Shown: piece after piece, positions 11,423 through 20,620 of the stretch | How the letters are laid out: the number at the start of each line of letters is the position of its first letter | Numbering within the stretch: the first letter of the stretch is position 1 | Program-made: the position numbers and the translations under genes | The notes under the pieces: model-generated | The model's input: only the letters and a program-made list of their open reading frames with translations | What the model was told of the DNA's origin: nothing | Database searches by the model: none | NCBI RefSeq assembly: GCF_038500265.1 | Contig: NZ_CP150637.1 | Location: 2,412,501-2,476,500, forward strand | Direction: 5' to 3' | DNA: 64,000 bases | Source: Ignatzschineria larvae DSM 13226 | GTDB lineage: Bacteria > Pseudomonadota > Gammaproteobacteria > Cardiobacteriales > Wohlfahrtiimonadaceae

Positions 11423-12628
11423 GTGGTATTTATAGTGTCTAATAATTCGACTTTAATTTTAAATACTTCATTGGAAGGTATGAACGGAGAAATGATTTTA
11501 CAAACTGATAATATGCGAGGATTTTCTGGAGCTTATCGTTGTTCTGATGTGACATTTTTACTCTCTTTGGTTGAAATGGATATGACACCGGTTGCGGAGA
11601 AAGAGGTGCTTATTCAATCGGGAAAGAAGCATTATTCAGAAATGTTGAGCGAGGAGCCGGCACCCACAGCACTTCATCTTGAGCTTTTCTCCCAATCTTT
11701 ACAAGATGCGGGGCCACGTTTAGCACAAGAAGTCGAATATTTAGCCCAACAATTACATCATTACTGCACTTCTGAACCGATTATTCTGATTAGCTTAGTA
11801 CGAGCTGGCGTACCTTTGGGGGTAATGCTTCAACGAGCTTTACAAGATATTGGGCATGTTTCTTATCACTATGGTATTAGTATCATTCGAGATCGAGGTA
11901 TTGATGAGGTTGCACTTTCAGAAATCGAAGCACGTCATGGAATGAAAGGACTCTTTTTTGTTGATGGTTGGACAGGAAAAGGCGCAATTTCTCAGCAGTT
12001 AGCTAATTCTTTAGCCATGCGGCAAGGCTATTCGGAAAGACCACACCTTGTTGTTTTAGCGGATCCTTCCGGGACTGCATGGCTCTCTGCTACAAAAGAG
12101 GATTGGTTAATTCCTTTTGGAATTATGGGGGCACCGGTTTCTGGAATGATTTCCCGCTCTATTTGGCAAACTGATGGTTATCATGGTTGTGTTTATTGTC
12201 AGCACTTAGATGATTTTGATTGTAGTCAAAGCTTTGTTGACCAAGTGGATCAATTGCGTCGAGCTTTTACTCTAAATAAGAAACGACAGGTGCCGAAAGA
12301 ATTTGAATCCATGGCGATGCCATTTGATGATAGTGCTTTTTTTGATGTTAATAAGCAACAGCAACGTTTTGCAAAGACTACTGAAATTATCGAGCGGGTT
12401 GCAGCGCGTTATCAAATTGAACAGATTAATCGTATTAAACCCGGTATTGCTGAGGCTACAAGAGCGATTTTACGACGAGTTCCTGAAGTTGTATTAGTAC
12501 GAACAAAGGATGATCCTGATACAGCATTATTACGCTATTTAGCAAAAACGAAGGGAATTTCTATTACTGAGGTTGGTGATTTTATTGGTCACTACCGCGC
12601 ATTGACGATTATTAAGAAGGTATTGTAA
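11423..12628 (+). CDS. StiP-like PRTase/cysteine protease with PELOTA-type C-terminus
   Basis: A 401-residue protein of the family annotated as cysteine protease StiP. The middle region holds a second PRTase-like fold (SLVRAGVPLGVML at about 120-132; VDGWTGKGAI near 180 in place of the standard PRPP loop). The last ~80 residues (about 320-401; RAILRRVPEVVLVRTKDDPD) look like the RNA-binding PELOTA-type domain found at the end of these proteins. The GTG at 11423 lies 4 nt after GGAG; GTG at 11435 is an alternative start. The stop overlaps the next start (TAATG). It acts in the same predicted pathway as its neighbours; its true activity is uncertain. Confidence 0.82.
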   Translation: MVFIVSNNSTLILNTSLEGMNGEMILQTDNMRGFSGAYRCSDVTFLLSLVEMDMTPVAEKEVLIQSGKKHYSEMLSEEPAPTALHLELFSQSLQDAGPRLAQEVEYLAQQLHHYCTSEPIILISLVRAGVPLGVMLQRALQDIGHVSYHYGISIIRDRGIDEVALSEIEARHGMKGLFFVDGWTGKGAISQQLANSLAMRQGYSERPHLVVLADPSGTAWLSATKEDWLIPFGIMGAPVSGMISRSIWQTDGYHGCVYCQHLDDFDCSQSFVDQVDQLRRAFTLNKKRQVPKEFESMAMPFDDSAFFDVNKQQQRFAKTTEIIERVAARYQIEQINRIKPGIAEATRAILRRVPEVVLVRTKDDPDTALLRYLAKTKGISITEVGDFIGHYRALTIIKKVL

Positions 12629-13578
12629 TGAAACAACAACTCTCTCCTTGGCAATTAGGCGCAACGCTCTATATGCCGGCAACGCGTCAAGATCTTTTGG
12701 AAGTAATCCTCACACGTAAATATCCACAATTGCGTTCTCTAATTCTCTGTTTAGAGGATTCTGTAAGCGATGCAGATCTTGATTTTGCTATTAATAATCT
12801 CCATGCAACATTGATTTCTTTGGCTAAGGTAAAACAATCAGGGGTATATCTAGGAAATAGCGGTGCAGATGAAAAAGTAAATACGAATGTAGCAATGATA
12901 ACGCCTTTAGTCTTCATACGACCCCGCAATATAGCCATTGCAGAACAGATTATTGCACATATGCCGCTATCTGGAGTTTCTGGATTTGTATTACCAAAAT
13001 ACACTCTTTCAGAAGTAGATGTATGGTGGCGATTATTAGAAAACACAAGTCTCTATTTAATGCCAACTTTGGAAGAGCGTGCAATTTACGATGTGACAAA
13101 AATGGAGGAACTTGCAGTAACGTTACGTGACCACCCTTGTTACTCTCGCATTATCGCACTGCGTATAGGAGGGAACGATTTGATGAATGGGCTTCGCCTT
13201 CGGAGAGATCGTAATTATACCCTTTATGAAGGCCCTATGGGCTATCTTATTAAAATGTTAGTATCAGTTTTTGCTAGTAAAGGTTTCTATCTGACCGCTC
13301 CAGTTTGTGAGCATATTGAATCAGACTTTTTAATTAAAGAACTCGAGCTTGATCTACTTCATGGCTTGGTGGGTAAAACGGTGATTCACCCCACTCAAAT
13401 CTCTGTTGTTGAAGAAGCTTATCGCGTGCCAAGGCAGAGTTATGAAGAGGCAAAACAGATTCTCTCTGCACAATTCGCGGTGTTTAAAGTAAATGGTTCT
13501 ATGTGTGAGCCTGTAACGCAATCACAATGGGCTGCTGATATTATTGAACGGGAACGTTTCTTTGGTATAAAAGTTTGA
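12628..13578 (+). CDS. HpcH/HpaI aldolase / citrate-lyase-beta-like protein
   Basis: A 316-residue TIM-barrel protein of the HpcH/citrate-lyase-beta type. Family signs are the N-terminal LGATLYMPATR, SLILCLEDSVSD (acidic metal-binding end), PLVFIRPRN, RIIALRIGGNDLMN and the late GKTVIHPTQI segment. It overlaps the StiP-like gene by one base, so the two are translationally coupled. It probably makes or breaks a carbon-carbon bond in the Ter-linked metabolite. It is the last gene of this block; 165 nt with no obvious terminator follow before terZ. Confidence 0.87.
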   Translation: MKQQLSPWQLGATLYMPATRQDLLEVILTRKYPQLRSLILCLEDSVSDADLDFAINNLHATLISLAKVKQSGVYLGNSGADEKVNTNVAMITPLVFIRPRNIAIAEQIIAHMPLSGVSGFVLPKYTLSEVDVWWRLLENTSLYLMPTLEERAIYDVTKMEELAVTLRDHPCYSRIIALRIGGNDLMNGLRLRRDRNYTLYEGPMGYLIKMLVSVFASKGFYLTAPVCEHIESDFLIKELELDLLHGLVGKTVIHPTQISVVEEAYRVPRQSYEEAKQILSAQFAVFKVNGSMCEPVTQSQWAADIIERERFFGIKV

Positions 13579-13743
13579 TATCAATAATTGGGATACCATA
13601 ATTTGATCGTACAGGTCATGATAATAGTTCAATTTGTTGATTAGATTATTCCCGGGCTTTATTTACAAAATATTTAATAAAGTAAGCATATTATGAAGAT
13701 ATATCTCTTATATTAGAAGTATTTAGTTATATAAGAGGTAAAA

Positions 13744-14328
13744 ATGGTTTCATTAACAAAAAATCAGACAGTATCTTTGCGTAAAGAATCTTCGAATTTA
13801 CAAAAACTCCATGTGGGACTAGGTTGGGATCCTGTACCAAAGAAACGAGGGTTTTTAGGTTCTCTATTAAGTGGGGGAGATTCGATTGATCTCGATGCGA
13901 GCTGCATTCTACTTGATAAACAAGGACAACAGATTGATATCATTTGGTTTCGTCAATTGAAATCAAAAGATGGTTCCATCGTTCATTCTGGAGATAATTT
14001 GACTGGTGAAGGTGATGGAGATGATGAGGTTATTAATGTGAATCTTGAAGCATTACCTACAAATGTGGAATATCTTGTTTTTACGGTTAATAGCTTTAGA
14101 GGCCAGACTTTCAATGAGGTGGAAAATGCTTTTTGTCGGATATTAGATCAATCAGGGAAAGAGCTTGCGCGTTATGTATTATCTGAGCAAGGCGTACATA
14201 CTGGCATTATTATTGTGAGTCTTCGTCGCAATAATGGAAATTGGGATTTGACGGCATTGGGATCTGCTTGTAAAGGTCGTACTATTCAAGATATCTACCC
14301 AGAGATTGTTGCTCAGGTGCTGCGATGA
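13744..14328 (+). CDS. terZ: Tellurite-resistance TerD-family protein TerZ
   Basis: A 194-residue TerD-domain protein at the terZ position, first of terZABCDE. Seen: HVGLGWDPV, the TerZ-type lysine-glycine insert (KKRGFLGSLL), and the calcium-loop motif LTGEGDGDDE (about 86-95). The RBS AAGAGG lies before the ATG. Its stop overlaps terA by 4 nt (ATGA), showing coupling. TerD-family proteins are cytosolic, bind calcium and gather at the membrane with TerC; the operon gives resistance to tellurite, colicins and some phages in other bacteria. Confidence 0.92.
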   Translation: MVSLTKNQTVSLRKESSNLQKLHVGLGWDPVPKKRGFLGSLLSGGDSIDLDASCILLDKQGQQIDIIWFRQLKSKDGSIVHSGDNLTGEGDGDDEVINVNLEALPTNVEYLVFTVNSFRGQTFNEVENAFCRILDQSGKELARYVLSEQGVHTGIIIVSLRRNNGNWDLTALGSACKGRTIQDIYPEIVAQVLR

Positions 14329-15521
14329 AAATATTGATGGCGGGCGGGAATTTGACGATTCCAACAGAGCGAATTACGGTGACAATTCGCAGTGATCGTA
14401 CAGTAGATGCATCAGCCTACCGACTCTATGCAAATGGTAAAGTTCGGGGCGATTCTGATATGGTTTTTTATGGCCAGTTAGCGAATGAAGATCAATCGAT
14501 TAGCTTAAATCAACAAGGCAATCAAGCTATTTTTCAACTAAACTTGCCTCAACTGCATACTGAGGTAAATAGGATTGCTTTTGCCATTACGTGTAATGAT
14601 GGTTTAACAGTTGAGGCACTTCATCAATTGGCGATTACGGTTAGTGCAGGACTTGGAGCGATTGCAGAGGGTCAAGTAGATCTTGCCGGACGTTCGGAAA
14701 TGGCTCTTATTATGGGGGAAGTTTACCGGCGTAATAGTGAATGGAAATTCCGTTTTATCGCTCAAGGTTTTAATGGCGGATTGCAACCCTTAGCTGAGCA
14801 TTTTGGAATAGAGATTACCTCACCGGCATCTAATTCAATAAATCCTGCTTCTCCAAATAATTCACCCGCTAATACTAATAAAATCACAAATGTACCGCTC
14901 ACATCACCACCGGTAAATCTTTCAAAAATATCCCTCACGAAAGAGAAGAGAAGTGTCAGTCTTGAGAAGCGGGATGATTTTGGCAAGATTCGTATTAATC
15001 TTAATTGGCATAGAGAAATAGCTAAGAAGGGTGGCTTTTTCAATGGACTATTAAGTAATAAAGGGGTTGATCTTGATTTAGGCGCTTTCGTACGTTTGAA
15101 AAATGGTGAATGCTCTGTTGTCCAAGCATTAGGAAATGGCTTTGGTTATTTTGATCGACCTCCCTATGTGCAACTAGAAGCAGATGATCGTACAGGGGAT
15201 AATATCAGTGGTGAGTGGATTAATATTAATGGACGTTATTGGGGAGAGATAGATGAGGTCTTAATTTATGCATTTATCTATGAAGGAGTGCCTAATTGGA
15301 CACATACAGATGGTGTAGTGACAGTATATGTTCCTGACCAAGCGCCTATCGAGACCCGTTTAACTGAAGGGGATAATAATGGTCGTTTATGCGCAATTGC
15401 AAGACTTATAAATCAGAATGGTGCTATTAAGGTTGAGCGGTTAAATGAGTATTTTAAACGACAGCGAGATATGGATCAGGCTTATGGTTGGGGGTTTAGG
15501 TGGACAGCCGGTCGTAAGTAA
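14325..15521 (+). CDS. terA: Tellurite-resistance protein TerA
   Basis: A 398-residue protein of usual TerA length. Two TerD-like domains (about 1-165 and 205-398) are joined by an Asn/Ser/Pro linker (about 170-200). The first domain is diverged at the calcium motif; the second carries ADDRTGDNISGEW. It opens MKILMAGGNLTIP, as TerA proteins do. It starts inside the terZ stop (ATGA) and is followed by 101 nt before terB. Confidence 0.92.
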   Translation: MKILMAGGNLTIPTERITVTIRSDRTVDASAYRLYANGKVRGDSDMVFYGQLANEDQSISLNQQGNQAIFQLNLPQLHTEVNRIAFAITCNDGLTVEALHQLAITVSAGLGAIAEGQVDLAGRSEMALIMGEVYRRNSEWKFRFIAQGFNGGLQPLAEHFGIEITSPASNSINPASPNNSPANTNKITNVPLTSPPVNLSKISLTKEKRSVSLEKRDDFGKIRINLNWHREIAKKGGFFNGLLSNKGVDLDLGAFVRLKNGECSVVQALGNGFGYFDRPPYVQLEADDRTGDNISGEWININGRYWGEIDEVLIYAFIYEGVPNWTHTDGVVTVYVPDQAPIETRLTEGDNNGRLCAIARLINQNGAIKVERLNEYFKRQRDMDQAYGWGFRWTAGRK

Positions 15522-15622
15522 GGCTAATTGTTTTTGTGATCATCTATTGATATGTACTTCTCAATAAATGGAATTATCTATTTGATTTTTTAAGTTTTAT
15601 ATATGGAAGAAAAGAGGAATTT

Positions 15623-16078
15623 ATGAGCTTTTTAAATAAAATTAAAGAAGGTTTTAAAAGTGGTCGTGATGAGTTAACTAGGCAAGTGAGTCGTTTTAAG
15701 AATCAGAAATTTATGCAAGGAACAGTAGCAATTTGTGCTTATGTGGCAATGGCGAGTGATGGAGTTAGTCCTGAAGAGAAACATAAGATGATGGGGTTTT
15801 TGAGGACATCTCCAGAATTAAGTATTTTTGACACCAATGAGGTTATTGAATTCTTTAATAAAATTGTTGCAAGCTATGATTTTGATATGGATATAGGACG
15901 AGGTGAGGCAATGAAATATATTGTCAACCTTAAGAATCAACCAGAAGCTGCTCAACTAGCGGTTCGTGTAGGAATTGCAGTTGGCAAAAGTGATGGGGAT
16001 TTTGATCAATATGAGCAAAATGCCGTTACAGAGATTATCGCGGCATTATCGCTTGATGCTGAGAGTTTTGGGCTCTAG
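15623..16078 (+). CDS. terB: Tellurite-resistance protein TerB
   Basis: A 151-residue all-helical TerB protein (typical length 151). The acidic metal-site segments MASDGVSPEEKHKM (about 46-59) and GKSDGDFDQYEQNA (about 125-138) sit in paired helices, the hallmark of the fold. RBS GAGGAA precedes the ATG. TerB is known to join TerC at the inner membrane face. 166 nt follow before terC. Confidence 0.95.
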   Translation: MSFLNKIKEGFKSGRDELTRQVSRFKNQKFMQGTVAICAYVAMASDGVSPEEKHKMMGFLRTSPELSIFDTNEVIEFFNKIVASYDFDMDIGRGEAMKYIVNLKNQPEAAQLAVRVGIAVGKSDGDFDQYEQNAVTEIIAALSLDAESFGL

Positions 16079-16244
16079 TTTTTATCTTTTTTATCAAATT
16101 GTTATAAATAAAGCGCATATTTAATTTCAGCAAGTAACTATCAGCCTATAAAAGGATGCGTTTGTTATGATGCCTTGATAGTTAATTAACGGCCTTAAAA
16201 TAGCTATTTATATTTTATAATGTTAAATCCATGGAAGGATATTT

Positions 16245-17273
16245 ATGAATGAAGTAACACATCTTGGGTTTCCCTTCGATACCACGATTGTATTTATCGT
16301 GCTTTCGCTCGGGGCAATTTTTATTGACCTCTTTATGCATCGTAAGGATACCATTGTTACACTAAAAAGTGCTGCACTATGGTCAATTTTCTGGGTCATG
16401 ATTGCCATGATCTTTGCCGCCTATCTTTACTATCGTCATGGTTCTGAGGTGGGGAGTCTTTTTTTAACAGGATATGCACTCGAGAAAGTTTTATCTGTGG
16501 ATAACTTATTTGTTATGATGGCGATTTTCTCTTGGTTTGCGGTACCTGATCAGTACCGACATCGCGTGCTCTATTGGGGGATTATCGGGGCAATTGTGTT
16601 CCGAGCAGTTTTTGTTGCAATTGGTACCGGCCTATTAGCTTTGGGGCCTTATGTGGAACTTATTTTTGCTTTAATCGTACTCTGGACGGCATTCATGATG
16701 CTCAAAGGAGAAGCCGATGAAGATGAAATTGAAGATTATTCACAACATTTAGCTTACCGTTTAGTGAAACGTTTCTTTCCTATTTGGCCTAAATTATATG
16801 GGCATAACTTCTTTGTTAAGCAAGCTGATGTCGATGCAGAACTTAAAAAGCCAGAGAATAAAGATGTCAAAGTCGGTGGTAGTGCAAAAACAACGCTTTA
16901 TGCCACACCGCTTTTTCTCTGCGTAGCAGTCGTTGAACTCTCTGATGTGATGTTTGCCTTTGATTCTGTACCAGCAGTGATTGCGGTAAGCCGAGAACCT
17001 TTAATTGTATATAGTGCAATGATGTTTGCGATTTTAGGGTTAAGAACGCTCTATTTTGTACTTGAAGCGCTTAAACAATATCTTGTGCATCTGGAGAAAT
17101 CGGTTGTTGCATTGCTCTTTTTTATTGCCCTTAAACTTGGATTAAATGCTACTGATAGTCTTTGGGAGCATGGTTGGCATATTTCTGCAAATGTAAGCTT
17201 AATTACAGTGTTAGTTGTGTTAACGATTGGAATTATCGCTAGTTTTCTCTTTCCTGGAAAAGAGGAATCATAA
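16245..17273 (+). CDS. terC: Integral membrane protein TerC
   Basis: A 342-residue membrane protein with about nine hydrophobic segments and the TerC signatures GYALEKVLSVDNLFVMM (about 75-91) and VVELSDVMFAFDSVPAVIAV (about 227-246), whose aspartates lie in membrane helices. Length matches known plasmid and chromosomal TerC (about 346). It is the membrane anchor of the Ter complex and may handle a metal ion, by relation to Alx/YkoY-type proteins. RBS AAGGA lies before the ATG. The upstream 166 nt hold an inverted repeat AACTATCA (16136) / TGATAGTT (16176) but no recognisable manganese riboswitch. Confidence 0.95.
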   Translation: MNEVTHLGFPFDTTIVFIVLSLGAIFIDLFMHRKDTIVTLKSAALWSIFWVMIAMIFAAYLYYRHGSEVGSLFLTGYALEKVLSVDNLFVMMAIFSWFAVPDQYRHRVLYWGIIGAIVFRAVFVAIGTGLLALGPYVELIFALIVLWTAFMMLKGEADEDEIEDYSQHLAYRLVKRFFPIWPKLYGHNFFVKQADVDAELKKPENKDVKVGGSAKTTLYATPLFLCVAVVELSDVMFAFDSVPAVIAVSREPLIVYSAMMFAILGLRTLYFVLEALKQYLVHLEKSVVALLFFIALKLGLNATDSLWEHGWHISANVSLITVLVVLTIGIIASFLFPGKEES

Positions 17274-17302
17274 TTTTACTCATTATTAAAAGGAGTTGAC
17301 AA

Positions 17303-17881
17303 ATGAGTGTTTCTTTAGCAAAAGGGGGCAATGTTTCATTGAGCAAATCAGCCCCGAATATGAAAAATATTTTAGTTGGATTAGGCTGGGATGTTCGGGA
17401 AACGGATGGTGCTGAATTTGATCTTGATGCCTCAGTTTTTCTCTTAACTGATAGCGGTAAAGTACGCGGTGATGCTGATTTTATTTTTTACAATAATTTA
17501 CGATCACAAGATGGTTCAATTGAACATACTGGTGATAATCGCACGGGAGAAGGCGAGGGTGATGATGAGTCTATTAAAGTTAATTTAGATTTGATTCCGG
17601 CAGCGATTTCCAAGTTAGTATTTGTTGTAACAATTCATGATGCACAAGTTCGCCGTCAAAGTTTTGGTCAAGTGCAAGGTGCTTTTATTCGCTTAGTTAA
17701 TAACGATACGAATGTAGAAGTTGCGCGTTATGATCTTTCAGAAGATGCATCCACTGAAACAGCGATGCTGTTTGGTGAGCTCTATCGTCATAATGGAGAG
17801 TGGAAATTTAGAGCGGTAGGTCAAGGTTATGCTGGAGGGTTAGCTTCTGTTTGTCAACAATATGGCATTAATGCATCATAA
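17303..17881 (+). CDS. terD: Tellurite-resistance protein TerD
   Basis: A 192-residue TerD protein of exactly the usual length. It shows [38 protein letters not shown] and the calcium loop [11 protein letters not shown] (about 79-89). RBS AAGGAG is 8 nt before the ATG. It lies 29 nt after terC. It is a close paralogue of the next gene; both end in the GELYRHxxEWKF...GGLA pattern. Confidence 0.96.
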   Translation: MSVSLAKGGNVSLSKSAPNMKNILVGLGWDVRETDGAEFDLDASVFLLTDSGKVRGDADFIFYNNLRSQDGSIEHTGDNRTGEGEGDDESIKVNLDLIPAAISKLVFVVTIHDAQVRRQSFGQVQGAFIRLVNNDTNVEVARYDLSEDASTETAMLFGELYRHNGEWKFRAVGQGYAGGLASVCQQYGINAS

Positions 17882-17951
17882 TCATGATCTTATGTTTGTG
17901 ACTTGAACTTTGTTAATAGAATTGAAAATTTTTAGTAGAAAGGAGTAAGCA

Positions 17952-18527
17952 ATGGCTGTTTCATTAGTAAAAGGGGGTAATGTCTCTCTAACCAAAGAAG
18001 CTCCAACGATGGGAGTTGCTATGGTTGGTTTAGGTTGGGATGCACGTGTTACAGATGGTGCTGAGTTTGACTTAGATGCATCGGTTTTTATGGTTGGTGA
18101 AAATAATAAAGTATTATCAGATACACATTTTGTGTTTTTCAATAACAAAAAAAGCCCTTGCGGATCGGTAGAGCATCAAGGGGATAATCGTACCGGTGAA
18201 GGTGAGGGTGATGATGAGCAGATCAAAATTAATTTAGCCCAAGTGCCGGTGGATGTTAAAAAGATCATCTTCTCAGTGACAATCTATGATTCTGAAGCGA
18301 GAAAGCAAAACTTTGGGATGGTGAATAACAGCTTTATCCGTGTTGTGAATCATGATAATAATACAGAAATTGCGCGTTTTGATCTTTCAGAAGATGCATC
18401 AACAGAAACAGCGATGGTTTTCGGCGAGCTTTATCGTCATGGATCAGAATGGAAATTTAAAGCAGTCGGCCAAGGTTTTGCAGGTGGCCTAGGGGCTCTT
18501 GCCGGCCAATATGGTGTGAATATATAA
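17952..18527 (+). CDS. terE: Tellurite-resistance protein TerE
   Basis: A 191-residue TerD-family protein at the terE position, with [24 protein letters not shown] and [21 protein letters not shown] precedes the ATG. A hairpin terminator follows 67 nt after its stop, so the operon ends here. The terF gene (TerD domain fused to VWA) of plasmid ter operons is absent; separate TerD-like and VWA genes stand upstream instead. Confidence 0.95.
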   Translation: MAVSLVKGGNVSLTKEAPTMGVAMVGLGWDARVTDGAEFDLDASVFMVGENNKVLSDTHFVFFNNKKSPCGSVEHQGDNRTGEGEGDDEQIKINLAQVPVDVKKIIFSVTIYDSEARKQNFGMVNNSFIRVVNHDNNTEIARFDLSEDASTETAMVFGELYRHGSEWKFKAVGQGFAGGLGALAGQYGVNI

Positions 18528-18593
18528 AGTATCGATCTTATGTCATAAATCGTAATGTTGGGTTTCACGTAAGTGAGGTTTGATAATGATAGG

Positions 18594-18624
18594 ACAGATT
18601 CACTGCAGTGAGTCTGTTTTTTTT
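18594..18624 (+). terminator. Intrinsic terminator after terE
   Basis: ACAGATTCACTG pairs with CAGTGAGTCTGT (one T-G wobble), followed by eight T. It ends the ter operon. Confidence 0.88.
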
Positions 18625-18735
18625 ATATTTCACTTAAACTGTTCTTTATGAAACATATTGAATGAAATGTAGAATAGAAATACAAGGTAAGAATATAGAG
18701 TAAAAATAATAAGAGAAGAGTAATGATTATTAGAA

Positions 18736-18751
18736 TGTTTCCCGTGAAACA
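18736..18751. promoter_or_regulatory. parS-like 16-mer
   Basis: TGTTTCCCGTGAAACA differs at one position from the widely conserved chromosomal parS consensus TGTTTCACGTGAAACA bound by ParB/Spo0J. The flanking A and T extend the symmetry to 18 bp. It lies between the ter terminator and the Septu genes. No parA/parB is in the window, so function is unproven. Confidence 0.5.
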
Positions 18752-18904
18752 TCAACAAAGTGTCTCAAGAGTATCTACTATTATGGGTAGTAGTAGGTAG
18801 AATGGAAAAAATAATATCGTGAAATCAACCTGTGCTTTATTGCTTAAATTCGATCTATTTTATGATATGGTAAAAAGATATCATCGTAAATTAGGAGTGG
18901 ATTT

Positions 18905-20617
18905 ATGTCAGAGAAGCAAGATTCATTACTCGATCAATATCAATTATTATGTCAAGATTGGCGAAGTGAAGCTAAAGATAGCTCTGATTTGGATGCCCGA
19001 CGAACCTATTTCCAAAGTCATCCTGCTTTTATCCGCTGCCGAGAAATTTTAAATAATGCAGATTATACTGTTGAGAGAGTTTTAGTCGAGAATATGAAGC
19101 GACTTGATCATCTCTCAATTCATTTTGACCCTCGATTGACAGTATTAATTGGGGAGAATGCAACCGGAAAAACGACCGTCTGCGAAAGTTTAACAAAAGT
19201 ATTTTCTTGGATTTTAAGCGCCATAAAACAGGAAGACTTTGCCGGCGCAGATATCGATTTAGATGAGATTAAGCATGGTAAATTAGCAGGGCGTATTACA
19301 ATTGATCTTATTCTTGATGCGTACAATCAAATTCCCTTTTCTTTAGTACGTAATATGCAAGAGGGGGCTCATGCGAAACCATCGGATTTTGAAGCATTAC
19401 GAGCATATGCTACAGTTATTCGAGATATTTTGAGTGTAGATAGTGCTTCTGTAACGCTTCCGCTCTTTATTTTTTATGGTGTCAATCGCACTAATTTTAC
19501 GCGAAGCGCTAGAGAAATTTATCTCCATCGCTCTAGTGCCTATGATCATGCGCTTGAAGATAAGGTGCGAGTTTCTGATATGATCGAGTGGTTTATAATG
19601 CTCGATAATCTATCACAGCAAGATAAACTGTCTGAAGTACGTGATCTGCAAGTTTTTCAAGCAACATTGCAAGAGACAATTGCCGGCTTTAAGGTAAAAC
19701 AACAGCAGGCAGATTTTCTGCAGAGTTCTCTTTTATCAGAGATGATCACTGATTTAGAGGGGAAGATAGCAGAAGCACAAGAGAAGATTGATGCGATTAA
19801 AGCTCGACCTTTTACAACGGCGGAGAAACTCAAAGCCTTAGTGAATGAAACAGTACGAATTTTGATTCCCAATGCTTCAGCTATTTCAGTGGATCGTTCT
19901 AGCGGTAAAGCACGAGTAGTGCTTGATATCTTTGGGGAAAAGCATGATATTCAGTATCTTTCTCATGGTCAACGTTCAGTGCTCTTTATGGTAGCTGATT
20001 TATTATCAAGATTAGAGATCCTGAATCCCCATCTTGAAGATCCCAGGCATAGTCCCGGGATTGTGATTATTGATGAGATCGAGCTTCATCTACATCCAAC
20101 ATGGCAGCAGACGATTATCGATTCTTTGCTGAAAATCTTCCCCAATATTCAATTTATTATCACAACCCATAGCCCACAAGTGATCTCTTCGGTGCATAAA
20201 GATCAGATTCGTTTTCTTAAAAATGATTTTGAAACCCATGAAGTAAAAGTACATTCACCAACATTCCAAACTCGGGGTCTATCTTCAGATAATATTTTGC
20301 TTCGGATTTTGAATATTGCCGAGGCACCGGATACGCCGGAATTTCAGAAGTATCAACAGCTCGAGAAGCTGATAGAGAACAATCTTGGCGATAGTGAAGA
20401 AGCTCAGAAGCTCTATCAACTTTTAGAGAAACACTTTGGTGCAGACAGTTTAGAGATGGAGAAGCTTCAATCACTTAAACGATTGCAAGCGATGCGGCAA
20501 CGTATTTTGACTTGCCAAAATCAGCTGAGATCTGCCAAATCAATAGAGAAAGGAAAGGCTTCTATCGGTGAAGGGCATCAGCGTGTTGATAAGGAACAGC
20601 AAAGCGATAAGGAGTAG
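18905..20617 (+). CDS. ptuA: Septu-type AAA/ABC-fold ATPase (PtuA-like)
   Basis: A 570-residue SMC-like ATPase. Walker A IGENATGKTT (about 80-89), a coiled-coil middle (about 245-300, MITDLEGKIAEAQEKIDAIK), signature LSHGQRSV near 355, Walker B GIVIIDEIELHLHP near 392 and H-loop TTHSPQV near 421 are all present, as in the overcoming-lysogenization-defect/retron-type ATPases. An HNH nuclease gene follows 3 nt later, which is the PtuA-PtuB order of the Septu anti-phage system. RBS TAGGAG lies before the ATG. The same pair also occurs in retron Ec78-type systems, but no reverse transcriptase is present, so Septu is the better call. Confidence 0.85.
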   Translation: MSEKQDSLLDQYQLLCQDWRSEAKDSSDLDARRTYFQSHPAFIRCREILNNADYTVERVLVENMKRLDHLSIHFDPRLTVLIGENATGKTTVCESLTKVFSWILSAIKQEDFAGADIDLDEIKHGKLAGRITIDLILDAYNQIPFSLVRNMQEGAHAKPSDFEALRAYATVIRDILSVDSASVTLPLFIFYGVNRTNFTRSAREIYLHRSSAYDHALEDKVRVSDMIEWFIMLDNLSQQDKLSEVRDLQVFQATLQETIAGFKVKQQQADFLQSSLLSEMITDLEGKIAEAQEKIDAIKARPFTTAEKLKALVNETVRILIPNASAISVDRSSGKARVVLDIFGEKHDIQYLSHGQRSVLFMVADLLSRLEILNPHLEDPRHSPGIVIIDEIELHLHPTWQQTIIDSLLKIFPNIQFIITTHSPQVISSVHKDQIRFLKNDFETHEVKVHSPTFQTRGLSSDNILLRILNIAEAPDTPEFQKYQQLEKLIENNLGDSEEAQKLYQLLEKHFGADSLEMEKLQSLKRLQAMRQRILTCQNQLRSAKSIEKGKASIGEGHQRVDKEQQSDKE

Positions 20618-20620
20618 TGA

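Noticed and set aside
16079-16244. Manganese (yybP-ykoY) riboswitch before terC
   Set aside because: Relatives of terC carry one, but the conserved riboswitch core was not found; only an AACTATCA/TGATAGTT inverted repeat is seen.
16496-16506. DnaA box TGTGGATAA
   Set aside because: Single copy within terC coding sequence, with no cluster or AT-rich unwinding element.
18528-18904. Retron ncRNA upstream of the ATPase-HNH pair
   Set aside because: No reverse transcriptase gene exists in the window, so Septu is preferred.
18819-19052. Frame overlapping the start of the PtuA-like gene
   Set aside because: Out of frame with the clear ATPase gene; AT-rich chance frame.
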